From Thermoleophilia bacterium (GTDB lineage: Bacteria; Actinomycetota; Thermoleophilia; RBG-16-64-13), in the NCBI GenBank assembly GCA_027493445.1, contig JAOSKU010000001.1:1739936-1803935 (forward strand): a DNA stretch of 64,000 nucleotides. The letters run 5' to 3'. The notes under the pieces are model-generated. The model made no database searches and was not told where the DNA came from. It was given only the letters and a program-made list of their open reading frames with translations. Position numbers and translations under genes: made by a program. How positions within the stretch are numbered: the first letter of the stretch is position 1; the number at the start of each line of letters is the position of its first letter. This document shows, piece after piece, positions 8,757-16,420 of the stretch.

Positions 8757-9917
8757 TCAGCACCGCCGGGCCATGACTTCGACCTCTCTCCGCAAACGAG
8801 GGTCGAGCGTATGCCGCGCTCGCCATTCGCCGAACCTGTACAGAGGAGGGCGTTCCTTGATCCCGATCCCGAGCACCGCCAGCCTGAGGATGAGGCCCCC
8901 GACAAGCACACCGAGAGCCGCGACAATGCCGGGAGCCTGCGAGGGGGCGAAGATGCTGGCGGTGTCAAGGAGTAGAGGCAGCGCCAGCGCACCGCCCACG
9001 ACGCCTATCCAGAAGGGGTATCGCCACGGCCCGCGGAGCAGCATGGTGGCCGCCATCCGGTCTTCCGGTTCCGCCCCGACCAGGGAGTGCACATAGAGTG
9101 CAAGCAGCAGGGCCTCGGCGACGATCAGGGCCGGTTCCAGAACCTCGATCGCCTGGACGAGGCTCTCCGCCGATGCCGGGTCTGCACCCAGGCCACCGGC
9201 GACAGATGACCCGAGCAGGACTCCCATGGAACCGGCCGAGAGAGCCGAAGCCAGGAACAGGAATGGAAGCCACGGCGTGTTCCAGGCGGGGATGAACCTC
9301 ATCGACCGCAGCAAGATGCCGGTGTAGAAAGCGGTGCCGAGAGCGGCCGCAACGGCAATGGCCTCCACCACATGCCAAAGAACCAAGGTCGAGACCCTTG
9401 ACTGCGGGGCGAAGACCGCCACGGCCGCGACGACCCCGCCCGTGACAATGAAGGTGAGGAGGATGCTGAATCCTCGGGCCATCCACGATGTCCTCGGGTT
9501 CCTGCCCGCGGTGAAGAAAAGGAACCAGTTCCGACCGAGGTCGAAGACGAGCAGCGAGGCGCCGGCGGCGGCCACCAGGGGCCCCCAGAGGACAAGGGCC
9601 TTAGGCCAATCCCAGACCGGGCCGCCCCCGAGGCTGCCGTGGGGAGCGGAAAGGCCGAACCCCAGCCACTCGAGGATCACCGCGACGGCAAAGGCGCCCG
9701 CCCCCAGTCCCCCGAGATACAGGTAGCCCGCGATCGCTCGTCCCCACGAATGCTGCGGCTCCGCGGGGTACGGGCCGGCCGCGGCTCTGGTGCCGGCCAG
9801 AAGCCGCCGGCAGCGGGCCGCCAGGTCCTCGACCTCTTCGATCGGCGGCGGGCCGTGGACGCAGGGCACCGGATTGCCCGCCCTCTCAAGATCGATGTGT
9901 TCGCCGGCGATCGCCAT
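8757..9917 (-). CDS. NrfD/PsrC-type polytopic membrane protein (quinone-interacting)
   Basis: 386 residues with a ~60-residue soluble N-terminus followed by eight or more hydrophobic helices (for example LYLGGLGAGAFAVAVILEWL and FSILLTFIVTGGVVAAVAVF). The LYLGGLGAG start of helix 1, the DLGRNWFLFFTAGRNPRTSW loop and the WNTPWLPFLFLASALSAGSM region are typical of the NrfD/PsrC family. Such proteins exchange electrons with quinone and are fed by a four-cluster ferredoxin, here encoded 4 bp downstream. The gene lies 11 bp after AOR2, so AOR2, NrfD and ferredoxin should form one membrane complex. Coupling of an AOR to NrfD is less common than coupling to NAD. Confidence 0.85.
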   Translation of the reverse strand: MAIAGEHIDLERAGNPVPCVHGPPPIEEVEDLAARCRRLLAGTRAAAGPYPAEPQHSWGRAIAGYLYLGGLGAGAFAVAVILEWLGFGLSAPHGSLGGGPVWDWPKALVLWGPLVAAAGASLLVFDLGRNWFLFFTAGRNPRTSWMARGFSILLTFIVTGGVVAAVAVFAPQSRVSTLVLWHVVEAIAVAAALGTAFYTGILLRSMRFIPAWNTPWLPFLFLASALSAGSMGVLLGSSVAGGLGADPASAESLVQAIEVLEPALIVAEALLLALYVHSLVGAEPEDRMAATMLLRGPWRYPFWIGVVGGALALPLLLDTASIFAPSQAPGIVAALGVLVGGLILRLAVLGIGIKERPPLYRFGEWRARHTLDPRLRREVEVMARRC

Positions 9918-9928
9918 GTCACCCCACG

Positions 9929-12064
9929 TCAGGCGGAGGCCGCCTTCTCGACTTCCGGGGCGCGCTTCTCGACGTCCTCGGCCGCCTCTGACTTCGCCGC
10001 TCCCCGGGCACGCCTCTCCTCCTCATCCATGAGGATGTGGGCCAGAGAGGGATCCTTCATGGCCGCGGCGGTTTCGCTCTCGCTTCGCTCCGGGAGCATG
10101 TCCAGAGAGGCCAGATCCTGCGCCACGTCCTCCAAGCCGTACTCCTGCAGCGTCTCCTTGTAGGGGATGCCGGTGGCCAGATCCCAACCGCGGATGAGGT
10201 AGTACTCGCTCTTCATCCGTTCGAGGCCTTCCCGGCTGGTGCCGAGCTTGCCTTTCCAGTAGCCGTGGGCCACCTTCTTGTCGAACTCCTTCTCCGGGAT
10301 GGTGTCGTTCTCGCGGCGACGGCCCATCTTGCATTCCAGCGCCCGCTCCAGATTGCGCATGCGCAGCGAGGCGGTGACGAGCTCCTCCGGTTCCACCTTG
10401 CGCCCCAGGCCGGCGGAGAGGGCTTTGGCGTAGTGCGGCGCGTCGATGTACATGTACAGGAACTTGGTGTGCCACTTGCAGGTCCCGACCGTGTCGGGCA
10501 GGCCGATGGTCATACCCATGTCGTGAACCAAGGCGGCCTTGCCCTTGTAACCCTCGGGATCGGCCGCCTCGGGCGTGCCTCCCAGCCTCAGGCCCTCAGC
10601 CTGTTCACTCTCGGTGTACGCCTGTTTCGTGGCCTCGTCCCAGATCGGGTAGACAGGCGCCGAGACGATGAGGAACTCGCTCATGTCCAGGTCGGAGATG
10701 AGGTCCGAGCGGCGACCGACCGAGTAGGCCAGCGCCTGGCCGTGGAACCGCCCCACGATGCCGTACATGGGGTTGTTGTTGACCTGCATGGCGTGGTAGT
10801 AGGTGCTCTTCCCGCCGCGCTTCTCGAGCGGGACCTTGGCGTCCATGTAGTCGGCGGCCGCTTTCATGCCCTGAGCGAGGTTGTCCCCGAAGCCCCGGCG
10901 ATGGACGATGTCCCAGAAGATGCCCTCGATAGCCTCGCGGTTGCCCCACTCCATCCTGTAGCCGCCCGTGATCGACTCGTCGATGATGCCGAGCTCCCAG
11001 AGCGTCATCAGCCACTGCAGAATCGTGGCCACCGACGTGTTGTCAAGGCCCTGCTTGTGGCACTGCATGACCATCTGGTACCAGAACCGCTCGTCGTAGT
11101 TCCGCAGCTCGGCGCCCAGCTGTGGATACAGCTCGCAGGAGATGATGGTCGCGCCCACACCGGGCACGTTGTAGGCTTCCATGCAGTGCACCGGACAGCC
11201 GGTGCAGCCGGTGCGCTTGTAGCCGTACCGCTTCCAGAAAGCGCTGTAGTCGAACTTGTCGTCGAACGAGGGCGCGGTGTCGTGCGCGTCCCCGCCGCAC
11301 TCGATGCCGCAGCGGACATAGGCCAGCTCGTCGGCCAGCAGGCCGATCTCGTGATACTCGGCATAGGCCTCGGTCCCGCGGATGTGCAGGTGAGCCTCCG
11401 CGCACGCCTCGAGGAAGGCCTCCGGGTCTGCGACCGCCACGCCCTTGGTACCACGCACCACGATGGCCTTGCAGTTCTTGGAGCCCATGACTGCGCCGAT
11501 CCCCGTGCGCGAGCCGGAGTTGCCTATGTTGGAATGAATCGAGGCGAAGGTGACCTGGTTCTCGCCCCCCGGACCTATGGAGACGATCTTGTAGTTCGGA
11601 TTGTTCAGGTCCGCGCGGATGGCCGCTTGCGCCTCGTAGTTGGGCAGACCCCAGTACGGCCCGGCGTCACGGATCTCGACCCTGTCGTTGCGGATGTAGA
11701 CGTAGACCGGGTGAGGGGACCTGCCCTCCAGGACCACGTGGTCCCAGCCCGCGTTCTTGAGCTCCGCCGACCAATCGCCGCCAAAGCTGCAGTCGCCGAT
11801 GAGGCTGGTGACCGGCGACTTGCACATCACGTCGGTCCGGCTGCAGCCGGGGAAGGTGGTGCCGGTGAGCGGGCCGGTGCCGAACGTCACGATGTTCTCG
11901 GGGCCGAGCGGGTCGGTGGTGCCATCGACCGCCTCGTAGAGCAAGCGGGCATTGGTGCCCCGGGCGCCCACGTACTTGGTCGCGTAGCGCTCGGTCGGGA
12001 CGATCTGGACGTCGCCGCTGGTGAGATCGACCCGCAGGATCTTGCCGCCGTAAAGATACGACAT
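9929..12064 (-). CDS. Tungsten-type aldehyde:ferredoxin oxidoreductase family protein 2, C-terminally extended
   Basis: A 711-residue AOR family protein, about 90 longer than AOR1. It has the opening GGKILRVDLTSG, the cofactor segment GSRTGIGAVMGSKNCKA, [4Fe-4S] ligands C287, C290, C294 (CTGCPVHC) and the distal C529 in DTVGTC. Extra cysteines occur at CGIECGG and in FPGCSRTDVMC. The last ~55 residues are charged and Glu/Ala-rich, probably disordered. ATG follows GGAGGAAGCAGCG. It lies in the order ferredoxin 3, AOR2, NrfD, ferredoxin 2, so its electrons probably reach the membrane. It clearly belongs to a different subfamily from AOR1, and the substrate is unknown. Confidence 0.88.
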   Translation of the reverse strand: MSYLYGGKILRVDLTSGDVQIVPTERYATKYVGARGTNARLLYEAVDGTTDPLGPENIVTFGTGPLTGTTFPGCSRTDVMCKSPVTSLIGDCSFGGDWSAELKNAGWDHVVLEGRSPHPVYVYIRNDRVEIRDAGPYWGLPNYEAQAAIRADLNNPNYKIVSIGPGGENQVTFASIHSNIGNSGSRTGIGAVMGSKNCKAIVVRGTKGVAVADPEAFLEACAEAHLHIRGTEAYAEYHEIGLLADELAYVRCGIECGGDAHDTAPSFDDKFDYSAFWKRYGYKRTGCTGCPVHCMEAYNVPGVGATIISCELYPQLGAELRNYDERFWYQMVMQCHKQGLDNTSVATILQWLMTLWELGIIDESITGGYRMEWGNREAIEGIFWDIVHRRGFGDNLAQGMKAAADYMDAKVPLEKRGGKSTYYHAMQVNNNPMYGIVGRFHGQALAYSVGRRSDLISDLDMSEFLIVSAPVYPIWDEATKQAYTESEQAEGLRLGGTPEAADPEGYKGKAALVHDMGMTIGLPDTVGTCKWHTKFLYMYIDAPHYAKALSAGLGRKVEPEELVTASLRMRNLERALECKMGRRRENDTIPEKEFDKKVAHGYWKGKLGTSREGLERMKSEYYLIRGWDLATGIPYKETLQEYGLEDVAQDLASLDMLPERSESETAAAMKDPSLAHILMDEEERRARGAAKSEAAEDVEKRAPEVEKAASA

Positions 12065-12089
12065 CGCTGCTTCCTCCTTAGGCAGGCGA

Positions 12090-12659
12090 CTAGACGGTGC
12101 CCCGGGCGCTGGCCGCGCGCAGGTGCTCCAGGTACGTGTCCACCATGTCCCGCTTGCGGGTCATGCTCTCTTCCTCAGCGGCTACGAACTTGATGGCTTC
12201 CTGGGAGCAGAACTTCACGCAGGTCGGATCGCCATCGCAGAGGTCGCATTTCTCGGACTTTCCCGTACGTGGATCGACGGAGGGAGCCCCGAACGGGCAA
12301 ACCTGCACGCAGGTGCGACACCCCAGGCACGCGTCGTGGTCGACCACCACCGCGTAGGTCTCCTGATTGCGACTCAGAGCTCCCGCCGGGCACATCGCCA
12401 TGCAAAGCGGATCCTCGCACTGCTGGCAGACGACCGGCACGGTGGTGATGATGTTGTCCTTCTGCGAGCGCACCACGTGGATCCGCGCGCGCGCCGGGTT
12501 CACCTCTCCGAAGTTCTTCAGCGAACAGAAGAGCTCGCAGGTACGGCAGCCGGTACACTTCTCGGGTTCGACCAGAAGCCGCCCATGCTCCGGCACCTCC
12601 TCCCGGCCCTCGGCGCAGACGATCTTCAAGCTCGCGTCGATCACACCCGTACCAGCCAC
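12090..12659 (-). CDS. Four-[4Fe-4S] ferredoxin, first gene of the AOR2 module
   Basis: 189 residues with four intact cluster motifs: CTGCRTCELFC, CQQCEDPLCMAMC, CLGCRTCVQVC and CDLCDGDPTCVKFC. A ~35-residue N-terminal extension precedes cluster 1, and a helical tail (EEESMTRKRDMVDTYLEHL) follows cluster 4. The tail is homologous to the repaired end of the AOR1 ferredoxin. The start is a GTG at 12659 with only a weak purine-rich leader. It is the first gene of the ~12.6-kb minus-strand run, 25 bp before AOR2, and is divergent from the PAS/LuxR regulator, which makes the 12660-13004 interval the likely control region. Confidence 0.88.
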   Translation of the reverse strand: MAGTGVIDASLKIVCAEGREEVPEHGRLLVEPEKCTGCRTCELFCSLKNFGEVNPARARIHVVRSQKDNIITTVPVVCQQCEDPLCMAMCPAGALSRNQETYAVVVDHDACLGCRTCVQVCPFGAPSVDPRTGKSEKCDLCDGDPTCVKFCSQEAIKFVAAEEESMTRKRDMVDTYLEHLRAASARGTV

Positions 12660-12801
12660 GGATCACCACCCCCGCATGACGCCTCGACTCCAATCGCCAA
12701 AGGGACACGTCGATATGGGGCACGAAAAGCGTGCGTGTACTGCCGTGGCGCTGCCCCCCTGGCTGATTCGACTCTATCGTTTCCTCAATCGGGGCGCGAG
12801 G

Positions 12802-12810
12802 TAGTAAAAT
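12802..12810 (+). promoter_or_regulatory. Possible -10 region (TAAAAT) for the PAS/LuxR regulator, in the divergent control region
   Basis: TAGTAAAAT gives a good -10 hexamer in a locally AT-richer patch between the AOR2 ferredoxin and the regulator; no clear -35 is seen. The rest of 12660-13004 holds an open frame continuous with the regulator and no recognisable RNA element. Confidence 0.35.
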
Positions 12811-13004
12811 GGCGGGTAAACAGTAGGTTTTATCTACCATTTCCCGGAGGCAACCCTGAGAGAGGCCTTGGGGGCGGATCGGAGGCGAAACTGGAAGGGA
12901 AGAAGGACGAAACAACGAACCACAACCGCTCGGAGGAAGACAGTGGCGCTGAGAACCATCGTCTAGACGACGTTCGCGACCTCACACGTCCCCGGCCCGG
13001 CCGC

Positions 13005-14177
13005 GTGCAGGGGCGAGGACAGCGGCTACGTGCCCTGATCGACACCCTGTTCGATGCCTACTATGACTGGGACATTCAACACGGGACGGTCGACTTCTCG
13101 GCCCAGCTCGGCACCTTTCTTGGAATCGCGCCCGGCCGCCTCGGCACCATTGCGGCTTGGGCCGAGCGCATCCATCCCGACGACCGAGACAGCTCCTTGA
13201 GCAGGCTCTATGAAGCCGTCCGGGAGGCGAAGGTCTACGTCGATGAATACCGCATGCGGCGGGCGGACGGCACCTACGCTCTGATACGAGACCGGGGCGT
13301 CCCCTTGCAGGATGAGGCCGGGCGCCCGGTTCACGTGGTAGGCGTCATGCGCGACGCAACCCTCGAGCGCGAGGCGGAGCAGGCCCTTCGCGAGTCGGCC
13401 GAGCTCTACCACACCCTGTTCGAGCTGGCCGTCAATCCGGCCTTTCATGTCGATCAAGACGGGCAGTACGTGAACACCAACCATGCGGGGGCCTCGTTCC
13501 TGGAATCAACCAGGGAGGAGCTCGTGGGGCAGACGATCGCAACTCACTGGGCAGGGGAGGCGCTCGAGGGCATGCGGGCTGTGCTCTCCGACGGGCAATC
13601 AGCCATGAGACTCGATGCGGAAGCGCGGGTCAACGGTTCGACAAAGGCGGCCATCCTGACCCTGGTCCCCTGTCGCGTGGGGGGCAACCTGGCCTGCTTC
13701 GTGCTCGCCACCGACATCACCGAGCGCCAGAGGCTGGCGCGGACTCTGGAAGAGAGCAATATCGCTCTGCGAGTGGTCCTGGAGCAACGGAACCGCTCTC
13801 GCGAAGAACTGGAGCGGACCATCGCGGCCAACGTGGAAAGCGTCGTGCTGCCTCTTCTGACCCGGGTCTCCGCCCGAATCGCGGGTACGCCCGAAGCCAT
13901 CCTTCTCGACACGGCCGTGCAGAATCTGCAGGAGATCGCTCGTCCATTCGCTCCGGGTCTGGACTCCGGGGAAAGCGGGAGGCTCACACCCCGCGAGCGA
14001 GAGATTGCCAATCTCATCCGGGCGGGACAATCGACAGCCGAGATAGCCCGGGCGCTCTACATCTCGCCCGACACGGTGGCCTTCCACAGGAAGAACCTCA
14101 GGAGGAAGTTGAGGCTGGACACGCGCGGGACGAGACTTGCGTCCTACCTGGCGGGCCGCCAGGCCGACCGGCGGTGA
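13005..14177 (+). CDS. PAS-PAS-LuxR transcriptional regulator
   Basis: About 390 residues from GTG 13005. A first PAS domain (about residues 10-120; includes WAERIHPDDRD and the PAC-like YRMRRADGTYALIRDRG) is followed by a second PAS domain (about 130-245; LATDITERQR). A coiled region comes next, then a C-terminal LuxR/GerE helix-turn-helix (LTPREREIANLIRAG with STAEIARALYISPDTVAFH). No receiver domain is present, so it is a one-component sensor-regulator. It is divergent from the AOR operon and the obvious candidate to control it. The start is doubtful: the frame is open upstream without a start codon. A strong GGAGGAAG precedes a GTG at 12943 whose own frame closes after seven codons, so either a leader peptide or one more lost base is possible. 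Confidence 0.82.
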   Translation: MQGRGQRLRALIDTLFDAYYDWDIQHGTVDFSAQLGTFLGIAPGRLGTIAAWAERIHPDDRDSSLSRLYEAVREAKVYVDEYRMRRADGTYALIRDRGVPLQDEAGRPVHVVGVMRDATLEREAEQALRESAELYHTLFELAVNPAFHVDQDGQYVNTNHAGASFLESTREELVGQTIATHWAGEALEGMRAVLSDGQSAMRLDAEARVNGSTKAAILTLVPCRVGGNLACFVLATDITERQRLARTLEESNIALRVVLEQRNRSREELERTIAANVESVVLPLLTRVSARIAGTPEAILLDTAVQNLQEIARPFAPGLDSGESGRLTPREREIANLIRAGQSTAEIARALYISPDTVAFHRKNLRRKLRLDTRGTRLASYLAGRQADRR

Positions 14178-14245
14178 AGAAACCGAGTAGGAAGCACTTT
14201 GTTCAAACCCCGCTCCGCCGGCGACCGCCCTGGACGGCCTGCCTT

Positions 14246-14914
14246 TTACAGTCGCGAGATCGCCACCCGGGCGAGGGCCTGGAGCTGATCCATGCTCAGC
14301 AAGCCGTTCCAGCCGGCGACGTCGGGGTTGTCGTAGGTGAACAGCCCAACGGCCCGCTCCCCGCTACGCACGACCACCAAATAGGGGACCTGCGACTGGG
14401 CGAGGCTCGGACCCATGAAGGCTTCGTCACCGAGGCCCGAGAGCTCCTCGCGGAAGCTGTCAGCGTCGGCCTTCCAGTCGCCATAGACCTCGGCCCCCTT
14501 GATCACCACCATGAGGAGAGGGGTGCCGTCAGGGCGGACGAAGTTGAGATCGCCGCCTAGCCGCCGTTCGGGGTTGCGACCGGCCCGCCGCACCTCGGCC
14601 AGCCCGGAGACCTTTTCCACGTCCTCGGGCGTGAGAACCGCCGTGAGCGCGCTGCCGGTGAGCTCTTCAGCCCCTGTCGCGAGCGCCGCGCTCGTGGTCG
14701 ACGATGCACCAGTGGCCGGCGGCGCGCCGGTAGTCGAATTAGCGCCGGTGACCGCTTCTCCCGCGCATCCCGCGAGCGCCCCGCCAGTGACGGACACCAG
14801 GAGCAGGACGATCAGAGCCCTCCAGGCACAGCGCCCGACCATTCCCCTCCACCCGCCGGGTACTCCCAGACCGCGGGGGCCGCGTGCTTTCCGGGCCGTC
14901 CCTCTCCCCGCCAT
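14246..14914 (-). CDS. Putative lipoprotein with Thr/Ser/Ala-rich linker
   Basis: 222 residues. A hydrophobic segment (ALIVLLLVSVTGG) leads to the lipobox LAGC at about residue 51, so the mature protein should be lipid-anchored outside the membrane. An Ala/Ser/Thr-rich linker of about 35 residues follows. The globular part runs LTAVLTPEDVEKVSGL to LARVAISRL and contains a conserved-looking FREELSGLGDEAFMG. ATG 14914 has GAAGGAG 8 nt upstream; a later ATG nearer the signal segment is possible. No enzyme motif is recognised. The gene is convergent with the PAS/LuxR gene and separated from it by 68 bp. Confidence 0.7.
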   Translation of the reverse strand: MAGRGTARKARGPRGLGVPGGWRGMVGRCAWRALIVLLLVSVTGGALAGCAGEAVTGANSTTGAPPATGASSTTSAALATGAEELTGSALTAVLTPEDVEKVSGLAEVRRAGRNPERRLGGDLNFVRPDGTPLLMVVIKGAEVYGDWKADADSFREELSGLGDEAFMGPSLAQSQVPYLVVVRSGERAVGLFTYDNPDVAGWNGLLSMDQLQALARVAISRL

Positions 14915-15033
14915 CGTCCGATCTCCTTCGCCTGCGCGGCATGACCACCCGGTGAAGGATACATCGTGTGGTACCTGGGTGACAGCTCGCCGCCGTCCCC
15001 CAGGCGCAACGCACGTCACGTGCCGACTAGCGC

Positions 15034-15087
15034 GGCTCTGTCCAGATGTACAGCACTTGTGCAAGTGCTGTACATCTGGACAGAGCC
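15034..15087. repeat. Perfect 26-bp inverted repeat with 2-nt spacer
   Basis: The left arm at 15034-15059 (GGCTCTGTCCAG... to ...CAGCACTTG) and right arm at 15062-15087 are exact reverse complements around TG. It lies between the lipoprotein start (14914) and the VanZ-GNAT stop (15160), about 120 bp upstream of the lipoprotein start. There is no T-tract on either side. It could be a strong cruciform, a factor-independent terminator lacking U-run, or an operator. Confidence 0.85.
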
Positions 15088-15159
15088 CCACCGGAAGACA
15101 CCACGTGGTGCTGCTCCGGAAAACCTGCCACAGGACCGAAACCAGATTGAATCTGCGGT

Positions 15160-16091
15160 CTAGTCGCCGGCGGAGGGTCGCGCCTGCATGACCAGGTGCG
15201 TATCGGTCTCCTCGACCACCCGGAATCCCAGGCGCTCGTACAAGCTGCGCGCGGGATTCACCCGCAGCACCTGGAGACGTACCGACCGCCCGTCCGCGAA
15301 GGCCTCGGCCAGCACCGAGCCGATGAGGGTCGCGCCCACGCCCTTCCCCTGAAGCTCCGGCAGGATCTGGATGCTCGCCAGGAATATCTCGGCCCCTTCA
15401 AGACGCACCGCCAATACACCCGCATCGCGGCCTTCCACCTGCACCACCTTCGAGCGCATCGGGTCGAACCGCCCGTAGAACCAGGCGCGCTGACGGTTTT
15501 CATCCCAGCCCCACACCTGGTCGACATACTCCGCCAGAGTGGACCGGTGCAACGCGTACAGGAAGCCGGAGTCGCTCCGCCGCGCCCGTCGCAACTCCAC
15601 TTTCCCGCCATCGGGCAAGGTGCCCACAAAGACGGGCGCCCGGCCACCCGTGGAGCCCAACCAAGCCCCCACCGTGCCGGCAACCGCGCCCCCAAAGTCG
15701 ATGGCCACGTCGCGCACCGCCCCGGTGCGCGCGGTGAGGAAGCTCTGATGCCACTCGTCGAGGCCGGCCACGGTGGCGCAGAGGGCAAGGGCCGCCCCGG
15801 CCAGCACCGCCCGGCCCCACGCCGTCACTCGCGCCAGGCTGCGCCAGGTCAACAAAGCGAGCACGGCGTATTCGGTGACGTGAGCCGCTTTGCGCGCCCA
15901 GGCCGGCAGGAACTGGGGGTCAGGCCCGAGGGCTCCCGGCCGAAGATCTGGGGCAGCCACTCGTGCAGCAGCCGCCAGTACCAGACGTCGACGCTGGAGC
16001 GAGCCCCCAGCTCGGTGGAGGTAACGGCGATGACCCCCAGCCAGACGAAGAGGGGGGCCCAGACGACCAGGTGCCGGCGCAGGGCGTTCAT
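15160..16091 (-). CDS. VanZ-like membrane domain fused to a GNAT acetyltransferase (one frame break)
   Basis: About 310 residues after repair. The N-terminal ~155 residues form a VanZ-family four-helix region (LVVWAPLFVWLGVIAVTST; KAAHVTEYAVLALLTW; GLDEWHQSFLTARTG with the family-typical E/H residues). The C-terminal ~145 residues form a GNAT fold with the acetyl-CoA loop LPELQGKGVGATLIG and the VNPARSLYERLGF beta-bulge/helix. The frame breaks near 15915-15919, where a five-base run needs one more base (SGLTPQFLPAW results). Start ATG 16091 has no Shine-Dalgarno, but TGCTACCCT ends 6 nt before it, suggesting a leaderless transcript. The function is unknown; VanZ proteins are linked to cell-wall antibiotic tolerance. 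Confidence 0.7.
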
Positions 16092-16274
16092 GCCGGGAGG
16101 GTAGCACGGAGGCCGGCCGGCGGCGCATCGCTGCCGGCCGTATCGAAGACCGCTCGCGCGGCCGGCAGGTGAAATCCGGCGACCGTTGCGGATTAACCAG
16201 CCTGGGCCGTATCTACTTAAAGAGAAATCCGTTCTACTCCGATAGAAACAGCAAGAGCCGGCAGAACAAGATCC

Positions 16275-16358
16275 AGACACGACAAAGGCATACCCATCGC
16301 GAGGTGGGGGCGCAAAGCTACGGGACTCCCAGCGAGTTCGCCGGGCCGCCGAAAGTCT
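16275..16358 (+). ncRNA. Cyclic di-GMP-I (GEMM-I) riboswitch aptamer
   Basis: The core GGCATACCC-ATCGCGAGGT-GGG forms a 6-bp hairpin capped by the GNRA tetraloop GCGA, as in the Vibrio Vc2 aptamer (GAAA loop). It is followed at the expected place by GGCGCAAAGCTACGG, the conserved strand of the class. The closing segment GCCGGGCCGCC matches the conserved CCGGG-N-GCC end. AGAC (16275-16278) can pair with GTCT (16355-16358) as an outer stem. An intrinsic terminator follows at once. It precedes the SLH/beta-helix gene at 16421. Identification is by motif and fold only; no covariance search was possible. Confidence 0.85.
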
Positions 16359-16361
16359 CAC

Positions 16362-16405
16362 AGGCCGACCTGAGGGGCGCGAATGCCTTGTCTGGTCGGC
16401 CTTTT
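16362..16405 (+). terminator. Intrinsic terminator acting as riboswitch expression platform
   Basis: AGGCCGACC (16362-16370) pairs perfectly with GGTCGGCCT (16394-16402), followed by TTT. The 23-nt loop can form a smaller stem of its own. The hairpin ends 15 nt before ATG 16421, between the aptamer and the GGAGG Shine-Dalgarno. That is the layout of a transcription-attenuating riboswitch. Confidence 0.8.
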
Positions 16406-16420
16406 CCATGGAGGTAGACG

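Noticed and set aside
10037..12193. A 718-codon plus-strand open frame opposite AOR2
   Set aside because: It mirrors the AOR2 gene codon for codon and is rich in His/Val/Arg/Gly as expected for an antisense shadow; there is no ribosome site or domain.
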